Source: Marinibacterium profundimaris
GTDB lineage: Bacteria > Pseudomonadota > Alphaproteobacteria > Rhodobacterales > Rhodobacteraceae
Assembly (NCBI RefSeq): GCF_002210095.1
Contig: NZ_AQQR01000009.1
Coordinates: forward strand, 62,001 to 126,000
Direction: 5' to 3'
Length of the DNA: 64,000 nucleotides
Part shown: positions 37,292-46,125 of the stretch, in pieces
How positions within the stretch are numbered: the stretch's first letter is position 1
Layout of the letters: each line of letters opens with the position of its first letter
The notes under the pieces: generated by a model
Database searches by the model: none
Seen by the model: the letters and a program-made list of their open reading frames with translations, nothing else
Told to the model about the DNA's origin: nothing
Program-made: the position numbers and the translations under genes

Positions 37292-38569
37292 TCAGTTGGC
37301 GAAGCCCGGAAGCCAGAGAAAGACCGACGGGAACAGCAGAACCAGCAGCGCCACGGTGAACTGGATCAGCACAAGCGGCATCACCTCACCGACAATCTCA
37401 CCCACCTTCAGGCCCGAGATACCGGACGCGACGAAAAGCAGGGTGCCCACCGGTGGCGTCAGCATGCCCACGATCAGCGTCAGGATGAAGACCAGCGCGA
37501 AATGCAGCGAGTCGATCCCGTAGCTTGCCGCGATGGGCGAAAAGATCGGCACCAGCATGACATAGGCGGCCGTCGATTCCATGAACATCCCAACCCCGAT
37601 CAGCGTCACGAAGATCATCAGAAGGAAGATCTGGGGATCATCGGTGAGGGACTGAAGCAGCGCGCTCAGTTGGCGCGGCAGCATGTCGATCGAGAAGACG
37701 AAGGTCACGGTGGCGGCGGCGGCGATGATGATCGTCACGATGCCGGTGGTCATCCCCGCGCTCAGCAGGGCCGCCGGGAAGTCCGACAGCTTCAGCTCGC
37801 GCGTGTAGAACAGCCCGATGAGGCTGGCCATGACCACGGCGATGGCGCCGCCCTCGGTCGCGGTGAAGACGCCGCCGATGATCCCGCCGATGACCACGAT
37901 CGGCACCAGCAGCACGGGCAGGGCGCGCAGCCCCTCGCGGCAGATGTTGGCCAGACGGATCGGCTCTCCGGTCAGCGGATAGCCACGCCAGTAGCAGGCC
38001 AGCCCGACGTAGATGGCCATGCCGCCGGCGATCAGGAAGGCCGGAAGCACCCCGCCGAGGAAAAGCTCGGGGATCGACACGCCGGGGCCGGCGATCGAGG
38101 CATAGACGATCATCGCCGTGCTGGGCGGCAGGATCGGCCCGAGGTTGCCGCAGGCGGCAATCAGGGCGGCGCCGAAGGGGCGGCTGTAGCGTTCGCTGAG
38201 CGGCTTCATCAGGGCCGAGCCCAGGGCCGCCGCATCGGCGACGGCCGTGCCCGACACCGAAGCCAGGCCAAGGCCCGAGGCGATGGTCACATGCCCCAGC
38301 CCGCCATGCACCCGCCCGACCAGCGTATTGGCCGCGCGGATGGCCAGGTTGACCATCCCGGCCCGCACCATGAGCTCCCCCGCGAGCATGAAGAACGGGA
38401 TCGCCAGCAGCGGGAAGGAGTTGATGGCGAACATCATCTTGGAGGCGAGGATCTCGACCGGCAACCCGGAGATGGTGAAGCCGACAAGCCCGGACAGGCC
38501 GAAGGCGAAGGCCAGCGGGACGCCGAGCAGGCAGGCCGCGAAGAACACGATGGCAATGATCAGGCTCAT
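37292..38569 (-). CDS. TRAP transporter large permease (DctM)
   Basis: Inner-membrane subunit of 425 residues with about a dozen hydrophobic helices. Family segments seen are FFMLAGELMVRAGMVNLAI near residue 58, ASGLGLASVSGTAVADAAAL near 97 and LTLIVGMLTPPVGTLLFVAS in the C-terminal part. It works with the small permease (overlap ATGA) and the binding protein to import a carboxylate-type solute using the sodium gradient. It is the last gene of the dctPQM operon on the minus strand. Confidence 0.92.
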   Translation of the reverse strand: MSLIIAIVFFAACLLGVPLAFAFGLSGLVGFTISGLPVEILASKMMFAINSFPLLAIPFFMLAGELMVRAGMVNLAIRAANTLVGRVHGGLGHVTIASGLGLASVSGTAVADAAALGSALMKPLSERYSRPFGAALIAACGNLGPILPPSTAMIVYASIAGPGVSIPELFLGGVLPAFLIAGGMAIYVGLACYWRGYPLTGEPIRLANICREGLRALPVLLVPIVVIGGIIGGVFTATEGGAIAVVMASLIGLFYTRELKLSDFPAALLSAGMTTGIVTIIIAAAATVTFVFSIDMLPRQLSALLQSLTDDPQIFLLMIFVTLIGVGMFMESTAAYVMLVPIFSPIAASYGIDSLHFALVFILTLIVGMLTPPVGTLLFVASGISGLKVGEIVGEVMPLVLIQFTVALLVLLFPSVFLWLPGFAN

Positions 38570-39060
38570 GAATGCCCCTCGTCAAAATCCACGACACGCT
38601 CGGTCCGCACGCCGCGCCGGAATTCGGCGGCCAGGTGCAGCAGAGCATGCGCGGCCCCAATCGCCACGGGCACGAAGAACCATGACATCGAAAGAGGCAT
38701 GCTGAGCATGGCCTCGGAGGTGCGCTGCCGGATGCAGACGATCGCGCTGACCAGCAGGACCGCCATGAAGACGGCCACCACGATCAGCACCGCCCGGTAC
38801 ACAAGCATGCGCGGTCCGGGCGGCAGCTTCTGTTCCAGCCCGGTGATGGCAACGTGCATGCCCCGGCCAATGGCCAGGGGCATGACGAGGAAGGTCGTCC
38901 AGATGAACATCAGCCGGCTCAGCTCGTTCACCATCATGATCGAACGGTGAAAGCCGTAGCGTGCCACCACGTCTGCCGCGACGGACAGGACGATGATGGC
39001 AACGCAGACCGTGATCAGGACCTGGAGGACCCGGTCAATAGCGTTGATTGCAGGCGCCAT
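38566..39060 (-). CDS. TRAP transporter small permease (DctQ)
   Basis: Four-helix membrane subunit of 164 residues. The segment VNELSRLMFIWTTFLVMPLA near residue 41, with MHVAITGLEQKLPP after it, is the DctQ hallmark. It lies three bases after dctP and overlaps dctM by four bases. Confidence 0.9.
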   Translation of the reverse strand: MAPAINAIDRVLQVLITVCVAIIVLSVAADVVARYGFHRSIMMVNELSRLMFIWTTFLVMPLAIGRGMHVAITGLEQKLPPGPRMLVYRAVLIVVAVFMAVLLVSAIVCIRQRTSEAMLSMPLSMSWFFVPVAIGAAHALLHLAAEFRRGVRTERVVDFDEGHS

Positions 39061-39063
39061 GGA

Positions 39064-40062
39064 TCATTGCGCTGCCTTGACGGCTTCAACGAAGGCGGTC
39101 ACGCGGTCCGCTCCCAGCGTCTCGCCGATCAGCTCATAGACCGGCTGGGTCGCTGTCTGGAAGGCGGCGCGCTGCTCGGGCGTCAGCTCGGTGATTTCCA
39201 TCCCGGCGGCACGCAGCGCTTCGAGGTTCTCGGCGTCCTCGGTGGCGGCAAGGCGGCGCTGTTCCAGCGTGGCCAGGCGCCCGGCCTCGCGGATCGCTTC
39301 CTGGTCCTCGGGCGAGAAGCTGTCCATCATCCGCTTGCTCACGGCAAAGACCAGGATGTCGAAGAAATGGCCGCTGTCGGTCAGGTATTTCTGGTTCGCG
39401 TCATAAAGCTGGAAGGTGTTGATCACCGAATAGGGGTTCTCCTGCCCGTCGATCACGCCCTGGCGCAGCGCCGCGAATGTTTCCGACCAGTCGATGGCGA
39501 TGGGGCTCACGCCCAGCTCTTCGAAGGTGGCGATATGCACCGGATTCTTCTGCAGACGGATCTTGAGCCCGGCCAGGTCCTCGGGCGTCTCGATCGGTCG
39601 GACCGAGTTGGTCAGGTTGCGGAAACCCAGCTCCATGAAGCCGAGAACCTCGAGCCCCTTGTCGAGAAACTGTGCCTTCAGCTCATCGCCGAAGGGGCCG
39701 TCGAGCACGGCAAAGGCCTTTTCGCGGCTCTCGAAAACAAAGGGCAGGTTGGTCACGCCAAGATCAGGCACCTGCGCGTTGAAGAAGGCGGAGGAGACAT
39801 AGACACCGAAGTTGATCCCGCTCTGCGCCTGGTTGATCATCTCGGTCGCCTGGCCAAGTTCGCTGTTCGCGAAAATCTCGACCGTGTGATCGGTGTTGGC
39901 CTCGACCTCGTCCTTGAAGACGCTTGCCAGCGCGCGCGAGCTTGAATGCGGGTCACCGAAGCCCGAGGCGAGCCGCAGCTCGTCCGCCTGGGCGGCCAGC
40001 GTGGTCGTGCCCAGCAGGGCAATCGTTGCCGCCAGTCTTCCAAATCGGGTCCATGTGGTCAT
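39064..40062 (-). CDS. TRAP transporter substrate-binding protein (DctP)
   Basis: Periplasmic binding protein of 332 residues. The signal peptide ends near residue 27 (LAAQADE). LAGLKIRLQKNPVH near 167 contains the Arg that normally grips the ligand carboxylate, and ALRQGVIDGQENPYS near 205 is also conserved. AAGG-type ribosome binding is seen nine bases upstream of the ATG. A GntR-like palindrome lies 36 bp upstream. The ligand is likely an organic acid or sulfonate. Confidence 0.9.
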   Translation of the reverse strand: MTTWTRFGRLAATIALLGTTTLAAQADELRLASGFGDPHSSSRALASVFKDEVEANTDHTVEIFANSELGQATEMINQAQSGINFGVYVSSAFFNAQVPDLGVTNLPFVFESREKAFAVLDGPFGDELKAQFLDKGLEVLGFMELGFRNLTNSVRPIETPEDLAGLKIRLQKNPVHIATFEELGVSPIAIDWSETFAALRQGVIDGQENPYSVINTFQLYDANQKYLTDSGHFFDILVFAVSKRMMDSFSPEDQEAIREAGRLATLEQRRLAATEDAENLEALRAAGMEITELTPEQRAAFQTATQPVYELIGETLGADRVTAFVEAVKAAQ

Positions 40063-40097
40063 GAGAGTTTCCTTTCAGGTGATTTGTGACTACGTAC

Positions 40098-40111
40098 GCA
40101 TGTCTACATGC
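40098..40111. promoter_or_regulatory. Palindrome GCATGTCTACATGC upstream of dctP
   Basis: Perfect six-base arms, GCATGT and ACATGC, separated by CT, lie 36 bp upstream of the dctP start and beside a minus-strand TTGACA (40122-40117). It resembles GntR/FCD operators (ATGTnnACAT) more than the LacI-type sites. No dedicated gntR is adjacent. Confidence 0.45.
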
Positions 40112-40267
40112 GGGCCTGTCAATGTCTGCGCGTGTAAATCCACGCAAAGGGCGTATCTGGTGCCCAAACTAGATAAATTTAGTTGAACTATGCGGCGGTG
40201 AGGCCGGTTGGCGGCATGCACGCCTTGTCCGAAAACCTGCATGCATGCCTATTCACTTTGTTGGCGC

Positions 40268-41656
40268 CTAGCTTGCTACCAGCAGACGCGCGATCTCGGA
40301 GACATCGTCAAGATCGTGCAGTCGGTCGACCGTCTCGATCAGGGTTTCGCCCGCAGCCTCCGACATGCCGTCCGCGCGCGCCCAGCAGCGGCGGAATTTG
40401 GCGAGGTTCTCTTCGGCTGACAACGGATTGGTGTAGTGGCCATAGACCGACTCCACGACGACCTCGTGCACCGCGCCCGATTTCAGCGCGACCCGAATGG
40501 TCTGCGGCGCCATGGCGCTGTGGCTGGGGTTGTCGTTCTGGATGACCGTGACATTGCGCGCGATCTCATGGGTCAGCGGGTGGGTGAGCATCTCGGCCCC
40601 GAGAAACTGTTCGACGTCGACCTGCCCATGGACAAGATACGAGCCGGCGACGAAACCCAGGCAAAGTTTCGCGTAGTTCGGCGCCGGATCGGGAATGATC
40701 GGCCGGCCGACCAGCCGCTTGACCAGCTGTGGCACCCAGCAGGTGATTTCGGCCACGTCCTCGGCGGTGAACCCATGCTCGCCCTGAAGTCGCATCAGCC
40801 CGTCGACCACGCCGTGGGTCAGCCGGCCGGAGGGGAAGGGCTTGTGTGACATGCGCTCGATCTGGAACGCCTCGTCCAGCTCGTTCAGCCCGTGGCGGAT
40901 ATCCAGCCCGCCGCGTTCGAACAGGGTAAAGAACCCGTATTGCCCGGTGAAAATGTCGGATGGCCCGAGGATCCCGTGCCTTGCGAAATCGCACGACGCG
41001 ATTGCAGCGCGGGCGTTGAAACCGACCTGCATGCCCAGCAGCGGCGAGCCCTCCACGTGCGGTTGCAGCGTACCGCAGGCCTGGCCGTATTGGTTGCCCA
41101 TGGTGCGGATCAGCGTGTCGGTGTCGAAGCCTTCCAGCTTGGCCAGCGCCGCCGCAGCACCCATGCCCCCTGCGGTTGCCGGACGGAAGAAGCTGATCGG
41201 GCCGGTTGCCGACTTGCCCAGGAACAGCGAGATGTCGACCCCCAGGACGACCGCCGTGATGAAATCCTTCCCGGTGACGGGATTGCCCGCCGCGGCCCGC
41301 CGCTCGGCATAGGCCATCACCGCCGAGAGGATCGTCGCGAAGGGGTGCAGAACGGCCTCCTCGCTGACGCAGTCGTATTCCAGGCTGTGGATCTGGTAGC
41401 CGTTGACGAAGGCGGCGGCGAGGGCGGGCAGTTTCTGGCCGCTGACCCAGACCGTGGCATCGTCGCCGTGCCCCCAGCTTTGGGCGACCTTGATGATCTG
41501 GTCCAGCTTGTAGCCGTTGCACCCCGCGACCCCGACGCCGAACGTGTCGAGAAGGAAGGTCTTGGCCTTGGACACCGAAAGGTCCGGAAGATCATCGAAG
41601 CCAGTTTCGACGACCCGCTCGGCCAGCCAGGGGAGGGGGTTTTGTTCGCGTGTCAC
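40268..41656 (-). CDS. MmgE/PrpD-family protein
   Basis: Protein of 462 residues from the family of 2-methylcitrate dehydratase and cis-aconitate decarboxylase. It has SKAKTFLLDTFGVGVAGCNG near residue 30, AAFVNGYQIHSLEYDCV near 82 (a conserved active-site region) and GGMGAAAALAKLEG near 165. The start is GTG with AAGGA upstream. It lies between the TRAP operon and the second lacI gene. An arm-perfect operator variant lies 87 bp upstream. Dehydration or isomerisation of a hydroxy acid imported by the TRAP system is a sensible guess only. Confidence 0.85.
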   Translation of the reverse strand: MTREQNPLPWLAERVVETGFDDLPDLSVSKAKTFLLDTFGVGVAGCNGYKLDQIIKVAQSWGHGDDATVWVSGQKLPALAAAFVNGYQIHSLEYDCVSEEAVLHPFATILSAVMAYAERRAAAGNPVTGKDFITAVVLGVDISLFLGKSATGPISFFRPATAGGMGAAAALAKLEGFDTDTLIRTMGNQYGQACGTLQPHVEGSPLLGMQVGFNARAAIASCDFARHGILGPSDIFTGQYGFFTLFERGGLDIRHGLNELDEAFQIERMSHKPFPSGRLTHGVVDGLMRLQGEHGFTAEDVAEITCWVPQLVKRLVGRPIIPDPAPNYAKLCLGFVAGSYLVHGQVDVEQFLGAEMLTHPLTHEIARNVTVIQNDNPSHSAMAPQTIRVALKSGAVHEVVVESVYGHYTNPLSAEENLAKFRRCWARADGMSEAAGETLIETVDRLHDLDDVSEIARLLVAS

Positions 41657-41742
41657 GTTCGTGCCGTCCTTATTCGTGCGTCCGACCGGGCGCGAGGCCG
41701 CGTGCAGCTGCGCGCGGTCGGATTCGGATATCTTGAATTCGT

Positions 41743-41756
41743 TGCATCCCTATGCA
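41743..41756. promoter_or_regulatory. LacI-type operator variant, copy 9 (TGCATCCCTATGCA)
   Basis: 12 of 14 positions match TGCATRCGYATGCA. The arms TGCAT/ATGCA are perfect and the centre is CCCT, like the copy at 14343. It lies 87 bp upstream of the MmgE/PrpD start and 35 bp downstream of a minus-strand TTGACT. Confidence 0.48.
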
Positions 41757-41866
41757 TCGTGAAGTTCAGGCGATCTTGAACGCAAAGTCAACTTGCCTGA
41801 CATCATATAATAATAGAAAACTTTGGGTGCTGAAACTTGCGACACGTACAGGTTTCGGATGTCATG

Positions 41867-41880
41867 TGAATTCGCATTCA
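41867..41880. promoter_or_regulatory. Variant operator TGAATTCGCATTCA upstream of second lacI
   Basis: Matches the main palindrome at 11 of 14 positions and is more symmetric in itself (TGAAT/ATTCA arms around a central CG). TGAAT or ATTCA half-sites also occur in the copies at 9654 and 14451. It is a candidate autoregulatory site of the LacI encoded at 42166. Confidence 0.4.
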
Positions 41881-42165
41881 TTACGAATTCAGCTTGGAGG
41901 TGCTTGCTGTGGCCGCTTTCTTCTTGTCGACCCCGGGCGCTTTGGAATGCACGTGAGGGCAGATTTCCGACCCCGCCCGGCACGGATCGTTTCAGGTTTA
42001 TTCGCGACAGAGCGACTGCATGCCTGAGGGAAAAATGGTCGTTTCCGGCAAATGGGCCTCTGCCGGTGTCCTGACCCGGCCTTGCGTGGCTTGCAAAATT
42101 TTCGGTGATACGTGAAATAAATTCGTGCAAAAACATGCCAACGACCCAGAGATGCGGGATCCTGG

Positions 42166-43149
42166 ATGAAGAAAGTGACCGCCAAGGATGTTGCCGACGC
42201 CTGCGGGTTTTCCACCGCGGCCGTCTCGCGCGCCTTCCGGAAAGGCAGCCCGATCTCGGACGCGATGCGCGAGACGATTCTGCGCACGTCGCGCGAGATG
42301 GGCTATGTCTCTCCGTCGGCCCGTTCGGTCGCCGCGATGACAACCGGGACGATCACGCTTGTCACCGGCAGCCTGGAAAATCCCTTCTACCCGTTGGTCG
42401 CCTCTGCCTTGTCGCAAGAAATCCAGGCCAGGGGGCGCCGCATGATCCTGCATGCCGCACCGCCGGGCAGCGATGTGGACAGCCTTCTGGGACAGGTGCT
42501 GGACCTGAAGTCGGACGCCACCATCGTGACGTCCAGCCTGATGTCCTCGCGCATTGCCAAGGCCTGTCGGGACCACGCCATGCCCGTGGTGCTGTTCAAC
42601 CGCGTGCAGCCTGACCTTGGGATGACGGCGGTCACCTGCGACAATTATGGCGGCGGGCGGTTGGTTGCGCAGCGGTTCGCCGCAACCGGGCGCACCCGGA
42701 TCGCGATGATCGGAGGCCGCGCCGACACGTCGACCCAGCTTGAACGCGCGCGCGGCTTTCGCGATGCGCTTGAAGAAGCGGGGCTGGACCTGCGCCATCA
42801 TGTGACCGGCAGTTACCGCTATGCCCCCGCATTCGAGGCGATGTCGGAGCTTCTTGCCGTTCCCGGAGATATTGATGCGGTCTTCTGCGTTAACGACATC
42901 ATGGCGCTTGCGGCTGTTGATGCGGCGCGCGCAAGGGGGGTTCGCATTCCCGATGACGTGGCGGTGATCGGCTTTGACGATATCCCCATGGCGGCCTGGC
43001 CCTCCTATGATCTGACGACCGTGCGCCAGCCGCTGAACCGCATGGTCAACGAGACGCTCGACCTGATCGACACGCTGCTCCGCGACAAGGGCAGCAAGGG
43101 CGCCATCCGGATCATGCCGGTGCGCCTGATCGAACGCGGCTCAGCGTGA
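42166..43149 (+). CDS. LacI-family transcriptional regulator (second copy)
   Basis: Repressor of 327 residues. The helix-turn-helix [20 protein letters not shown] is at the N-terminus, with a [11 protein letters not shown] hinge region. The effector domain has [36 protein letters not shown] and [20 protein letters not shown], very like the first LacI at 18398. The recognition helix is related (STAAVSRAF versus SQSAVSRAF), so both may read similar TGCATRCGYATGCA-type DNA. It is the first gene of a unit with a HisD-like dehydrogenase and an SDR. Confidence 0.88.
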   Translation: MKKVTAKDVADACGFSTAAVSRAFRKGSPISDAMRETILRTSREMGYVSPSARSVAAMTTGTITLVTGSLENPFYPLVASALSQEIQARGRRMILHAAPPGSDVDSLLGQVLDLKSDATIVTSSLMSSRIAKACRDHAMPVVLFNRVQPDLGMTAVTCDNYGGGRLVAQRFAATGRTRIAMIGGRADTSTQLERARGFRDALEEAGLDLRHHVTGSYRYAPAFEAMSELLAVPGDIDAVFCVNDIMALAAVDAARARGVRIPDDVAVIGFDDIPMAAWPSYDLTTVRQPLNRMVNETLDLIDTLLRDKGSKGAIRIMPVRLIERGSA

Positions 43150-43234
43150 AGAAATTTCAGTCAGCCCGGCAGATCTTGCATCCGGACGCCGCGCCTCCTT
43201 ACAGCTTGGCAAACCAGTCATCGGAGGAAATTTC

Positions 43235-44545
43235 ATGACCGTTACCTACCTGAAGTCCGGCAAGCCCGCCGGCGAACGCTCCGAGGACGACGCGAAGGTC
43301 CGTGCCACTGTCGACGCGACGCTGCGGGATATCGAAACCCGTGGCGATGCCGCCGTCCGCGATCTGTCCGAACGGTTCGACAATTACTCGCCGCCCGCTT
43401 TCCGGCTCAGCGCCTCCGAGATCGAGGCGATCATGTCGCGTGTCAGCGAACGGGACATGCAAGACATCGTCTTCGCTCAGGAGCAGGTCCGCAATTTCGC
43501 GCAGGCGCAACGCGACTCGATGCTGGACATCGAGGTCGAAACCCTTCCCGGGGTCGTGCTGGGCCACAAGAACATTCCCGTCCAGTCGGTCGGGTGTTAC
43601 GTGCCGGGCGGGAAATTCCCCATGGTCGCCTCGGCGCACATGTCGGTTGCCACCGCCTCGGTCGCCGGTGTGCCGCGCATCGTCGCCGCCACCCCGCCGT
43701 TCAAGGGCGAGCCGAACCCTGCCGTGATCGCAGCGATGCACCTGGGCGGCGCGCATGAGATTTACGTTCTGGGCGGCATCCAGGCCGTCGGCGCCATGGC
43801 CATCGGCACGGAAACCATCGATCCGGTGGACATGCTGGTCGGCCCGGGCAACGCCTTCGTGGCCGAGGCCAAGCGCCAGCTGTATGGCCGTGTCGGCATC
43901 GACCTGTTCGCCGGCCCGACCGAGACCATGGTCATCGCCGACGACACCGTCGATGCGGAACTCTGCGCGACCGACCTGCTCGGGCAGGCCGAGCATGGTT
44001 ACAATTCTCCCGCGGTTCTGCTGACCAACAGCCGGAAGCTGGCCGAGGACACGCTGGCCGAGATCGACCGGCTGCTGGCCATCCTGCCGACTGCCGACAC
44101 CGCAAGCGTAAGCTGGCGCGATTATGGCGAGGTGATCCTGTGCGATGACCACGACGAGATGCTGGCCGTGGCCAATGACATCGCCAGCGAACATGTGCAG
44201 GTCATGACCGACCGGGACGACTGGTACCTTGAGAACATGCACAGCTATGGCGCGCTGTTCCTGGGGCCCCGCACCAATGTCGCGAATGGCGACAAGGTGA
44301 TCGGGACGAACCACACCCTGCCCACCAAGAAGGCCGGGCGTTACACCGGCGGGCTCTGGGTCGGAAAGTTCCTGAAAACGCACAGCTATCAGCGTGTGAC
44401 CACCGACGAGGCCGCAGCACAGATCGGGGCCTATGGATCCCGCCTGTGCATGCTTGAAGGTTTCGTGGGCCATGCCGAACAATGCAACGTCCGGGTGCGC
44501 CGCTATGGCAAGCGCAACATCCCCTACGGCGCGGCGGCGGAATGA
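43235..44545 (+). CDS. Histidinol dehydrogenase-family oxidoreductase, sulfopropanediol dehydrogenase (HpsN)-like
   Basis: NAD-dependent two-step dehydrogenase of 436 residues. HisD-family zinc and catalytic regions are present: [17 protein letters not shown] near residue 125, [20 protein letters not shown] near 205, [20 protein letters not shown] near 225 and [16 protein letters not shown] near 248. The tail [20 protein letters not shown] is characteristic of the HpsN branch rather than biosynthetic HisD. No other his gene is nearby, and a TRAP transporter lies two operons away, as in some sulfopropanediol clusters. No sulfite-releasing enzyme is seen, so another diol or hydroxy compound is equally possible. 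Confidence 0.8.
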   Translation: MTVTYLKSGKPAGERSEDDAKVRATVDATLRDIETRGDAAVRDLSERFDNYSPPAFRLSASEIEAIMSRVSERDMQDIVFAQEQVRNFAQAQRDSMLDIEVETLPGVVLGHKNIPVQSVGCYVPGGKFPMVASAHMSVATASVAGVPRIVAATPPFKGEPNPAVIAAMHLGGAHEIYVLGGIQAVGAMAIGTETIDPVDMLVGPGNAFVAEAKRQLYGRVGIDLFAGPTETMVIADDTVDAELCATDLLGQAEHGYNSPAVLLTNSRKLAEDTLAEIDRLLAILPTADTASVSWRDYGEVILCDDHDEMLAVANDIASEHVQVMTDRDDWYLENMHSYGALFLGPRTNVANGDKVIGTNHTLPTKKAGRYTGGLWVGKFLKTHSYQRVTTDEAAAQIGAYGSRLCMLEGFVGHAEQCNVRVRRYGKRNIPYGAAAE

Positions 44546-45300
44546 TCGGCGCGCCCGACTTCCGGCTTGACGGCAAACGCGCCCTGGTCACGGGTGCGGG
44601 GCGCGGCATCGGCCGCGCCATCGCCGAAGCCTATGCGGCCTCCGGGGCAGAGGTGACCCTGCTGGCACGGACCGGCGCCGAGATCGAAGAGGTCGCGGCG
44701 GATCTTCGCGCCGCGGGGTTCAGCGCCAGCGCCATCGCTGCCGACATCACCGATGTCGCGGGGTTCGAGGCGCTGGTGTCGGACCAGCCGGCCTTCGATA
44801 TCCTGGTCAACAATGCCGGCACCAACCGTCCCAAACCACTGAGCGACGTCACCGAAGACGATTACGACGCGGTCATGGGGCTGAACCTGCGCTCGACGGT
44901 CTTCGCGACCAGGGCCGTCACCGCGCGGATGATCTCGGAGGGTAAGGCCGGGTCGGTCATCAACATGTCCTCTCAGATGGGTCATGTCGGCGCGGCCAAC
45001 CGCACGCTTTACTGCGCGTCCAAATGGGCGCTTGAAGGCTTTACCAAGGCCCTGTCGGTGGAGCTTGGCCCGCATCGCATTCGCGTCAACACGATCTGCC
45101 CGACCTTCGTCGAGACCCCGCTGACGAAACCGTTCTTCGAGGACGAGAGCTTTCGCGCCTCGGTCCTGAACAAGATCAAGCTGGGGCGGATCGGCCAGGT
45201 CGAGGATATCACCGGCGCGGCGGTCTACCTGGCCTCGGATGCCTCGTCGCTGATGACCGGCAGCGCCGTCATGCTGGATGGCGGCTGGACCGCCGACTGA
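44542..45300 (+). CDS. Short-chain dehydrogenase/reductase
   Basis: Classical SDR of 252 residues. [20 protein letters not shown] is near residue 12, [10 protein letters not shown] near 91, the Ser in [11 protein letters not shown] near 144 and YCASK near 157-161. The C-terminus [12 protein letters not shown] is typical. An Arg after strand two (LLARTG) is compatible with NADP. The ATG overlaps the HisD-like stop. It probably acts on the same substrate series as the HisD-like protein. Confidence 0.87.
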   Translation: MIGAPDFRLDGKRALVTGAGRGIGRAIAEAYAASGAEVTLLARTGAEIEEVAADLRAAGFSASAIAADITDVAGFEALVSDQPAFDILVNNAGTNRPKPLSDVTEDDYDAVMGLNLRSTVFATRAVTARMISEGKAGSVINMSSQMGHVGAANRTLYCASKWALEGFTKALSVELGPHRIRVNTICPTFVETPLTKPFFEDESFRASVLNKIKLGRIGQVEDITGAAVYLASDASSLMTGSAVMLDGGWTAD

Positions 45301-45349
45301 CACGGCAGGCTGGCCCGACAAGGACAAGGGTCCCGTCGGGCCGGCCGTG
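45301..45349. terminator. Nested hairpin between convergent genes
   Basis: Outer arms CACGGC/GCCGTG enclose GGCCCGAC/GTCGGGCC (45312-45319 and 45335-45342), with GGAC/GTCC inside. This nested stem lies between the SDR stop and the convergent racemase gene. No T-run is present. Confidence 0.6.
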
Positions 45350-45375
45350 CCACCCGATGGCCGGGCATGGCAAGG

Positions 45376-46125
45376 TCAGGACACCATCTGCGTCAACCGC
45401 GCCAGTGTCTCGGGGCGCAGGTCGACCCCGGTGCCGCCCGGGGGGCGTGACCGGGCCATCGTTTCCGCGACGCTGACGGCGGTGGCGAAGGGATTGACCA
45501 CCGCGCGCGTGCATTCCCGCGCGACATCCGCCGCGATCGGAGACATACAGGTACAGCCGAGGATAAGGTACTCCGCCCCGTCCTCGGCCTCGGCATGCCG
45601 GCACGAGGCAACGATGCGGGCAAAGGTGTCGGGATCTCCGGATTGCATCCGGGATATGAAGGCGTCTGGACGGGTGTCGGCCTGCAGGATGTCCTCTTCC
45701 ATCACGTTTCGGATGCTGGCCAGGTTCGCGGCGACGCCGTGCAGGCGCACGTTGTTTTCATGGATGAAGTTGGTCGATCCCGGCCAGACCGTCACGATCG
45801 AGAACCGCGTGCCAAGCAGCCTGCCGAAGGTCAGCGCGGCTTCGCCCGCGCCGATGACGGGAATGTCGAGCGTCTCGCGCAGGACAGCCACCGCGTAATC
45901 GGCCGTGCTCACGCAGACGATCGCGTCGCAGCCGTCCCGCGCGGCGCGCAGCCCGGCTTCCAGGTAATTGACCTGCTGCATGGCCAGTTCCACCGGCGTA
46001 TGCGCGAAGATCGCGGCGGTCACGGGGTACATCTCAAGCTGTGTATCCGGGTGAACCACCGCCGCCAGTTCGGGCGGGACATGACCGGGCCGGTCCGCGG
46101 CGGTGCCGAGCAGTCCGATTTTCAT
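45376..46125 (-). CDS. Asp/Glu/hydantoin racemase-family protein
   Basis: Cofactor-independent racemase/isomerase fold of 249 residues. The two active-site cysteines are recognisable in DAIVCVSTADYAV (about residue 71) and LILGCTCMSPIAA (about 191). Members include hydantoin racemases, aspartate racemases and maleate cis-trans isomerases, so it could act on hydantoins or on a maleate-type acid made by the 8-18 kb cluster. The start overlaps the stop of the upstream alpha/beta-hydrolase gene on the same strand. Confidence 0.8.
   Translation of the reverse strand: MKIGLLGTAADRPGHVPPELAAVVHPDTQLEMYPVTAAIFAHTPVELAMQQVNYLEAGLRAARDGCDAIVCVSTADYAVAVLRETLDIPVIGAGEAALTFGRLLGTRFSIVTVWPGSTNFIHENNVRLHGVAANLASIRNVMEEDILQADTRPDAFISRMQSGDPDTFARIVASCRHAEAEDGAEYLILGCTCMSPIAADVARECTRAVVNPFATAVSVAETMARSRPPGGTGVDLRPETLARLTQMVS

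Larger units (their letters stand above)
41657..42165. promoter_or_regulatory. Divergent regulatory region of MmgE/PrpD and second lacI
   Basis: 509 bp without a convincing gene. It has operator-like sites at 41743 and 41867, an AT-rich stretch around 41800-41820 that could hold promoters, and the inverted repeat GAATTCG/CGAATTC (41868-41890). The stretch from about 41900 to 42165 shows nothing I can name. Confidence 0.55.

Noticed and set aside
40231-40250. Further LacI-type operator at CTGCATGCATGCC
   Set aside because: TGCATGCATGC is self-complementary but lacks the central CG and the seven-base half-site spacing of the other copies.
43235-44545. Biosynthetic histidinol dehydrogenase (hisD)
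   Set aside because: No other histidine genes nearby, and the C-terminal segment matches the HpsN-type branch.
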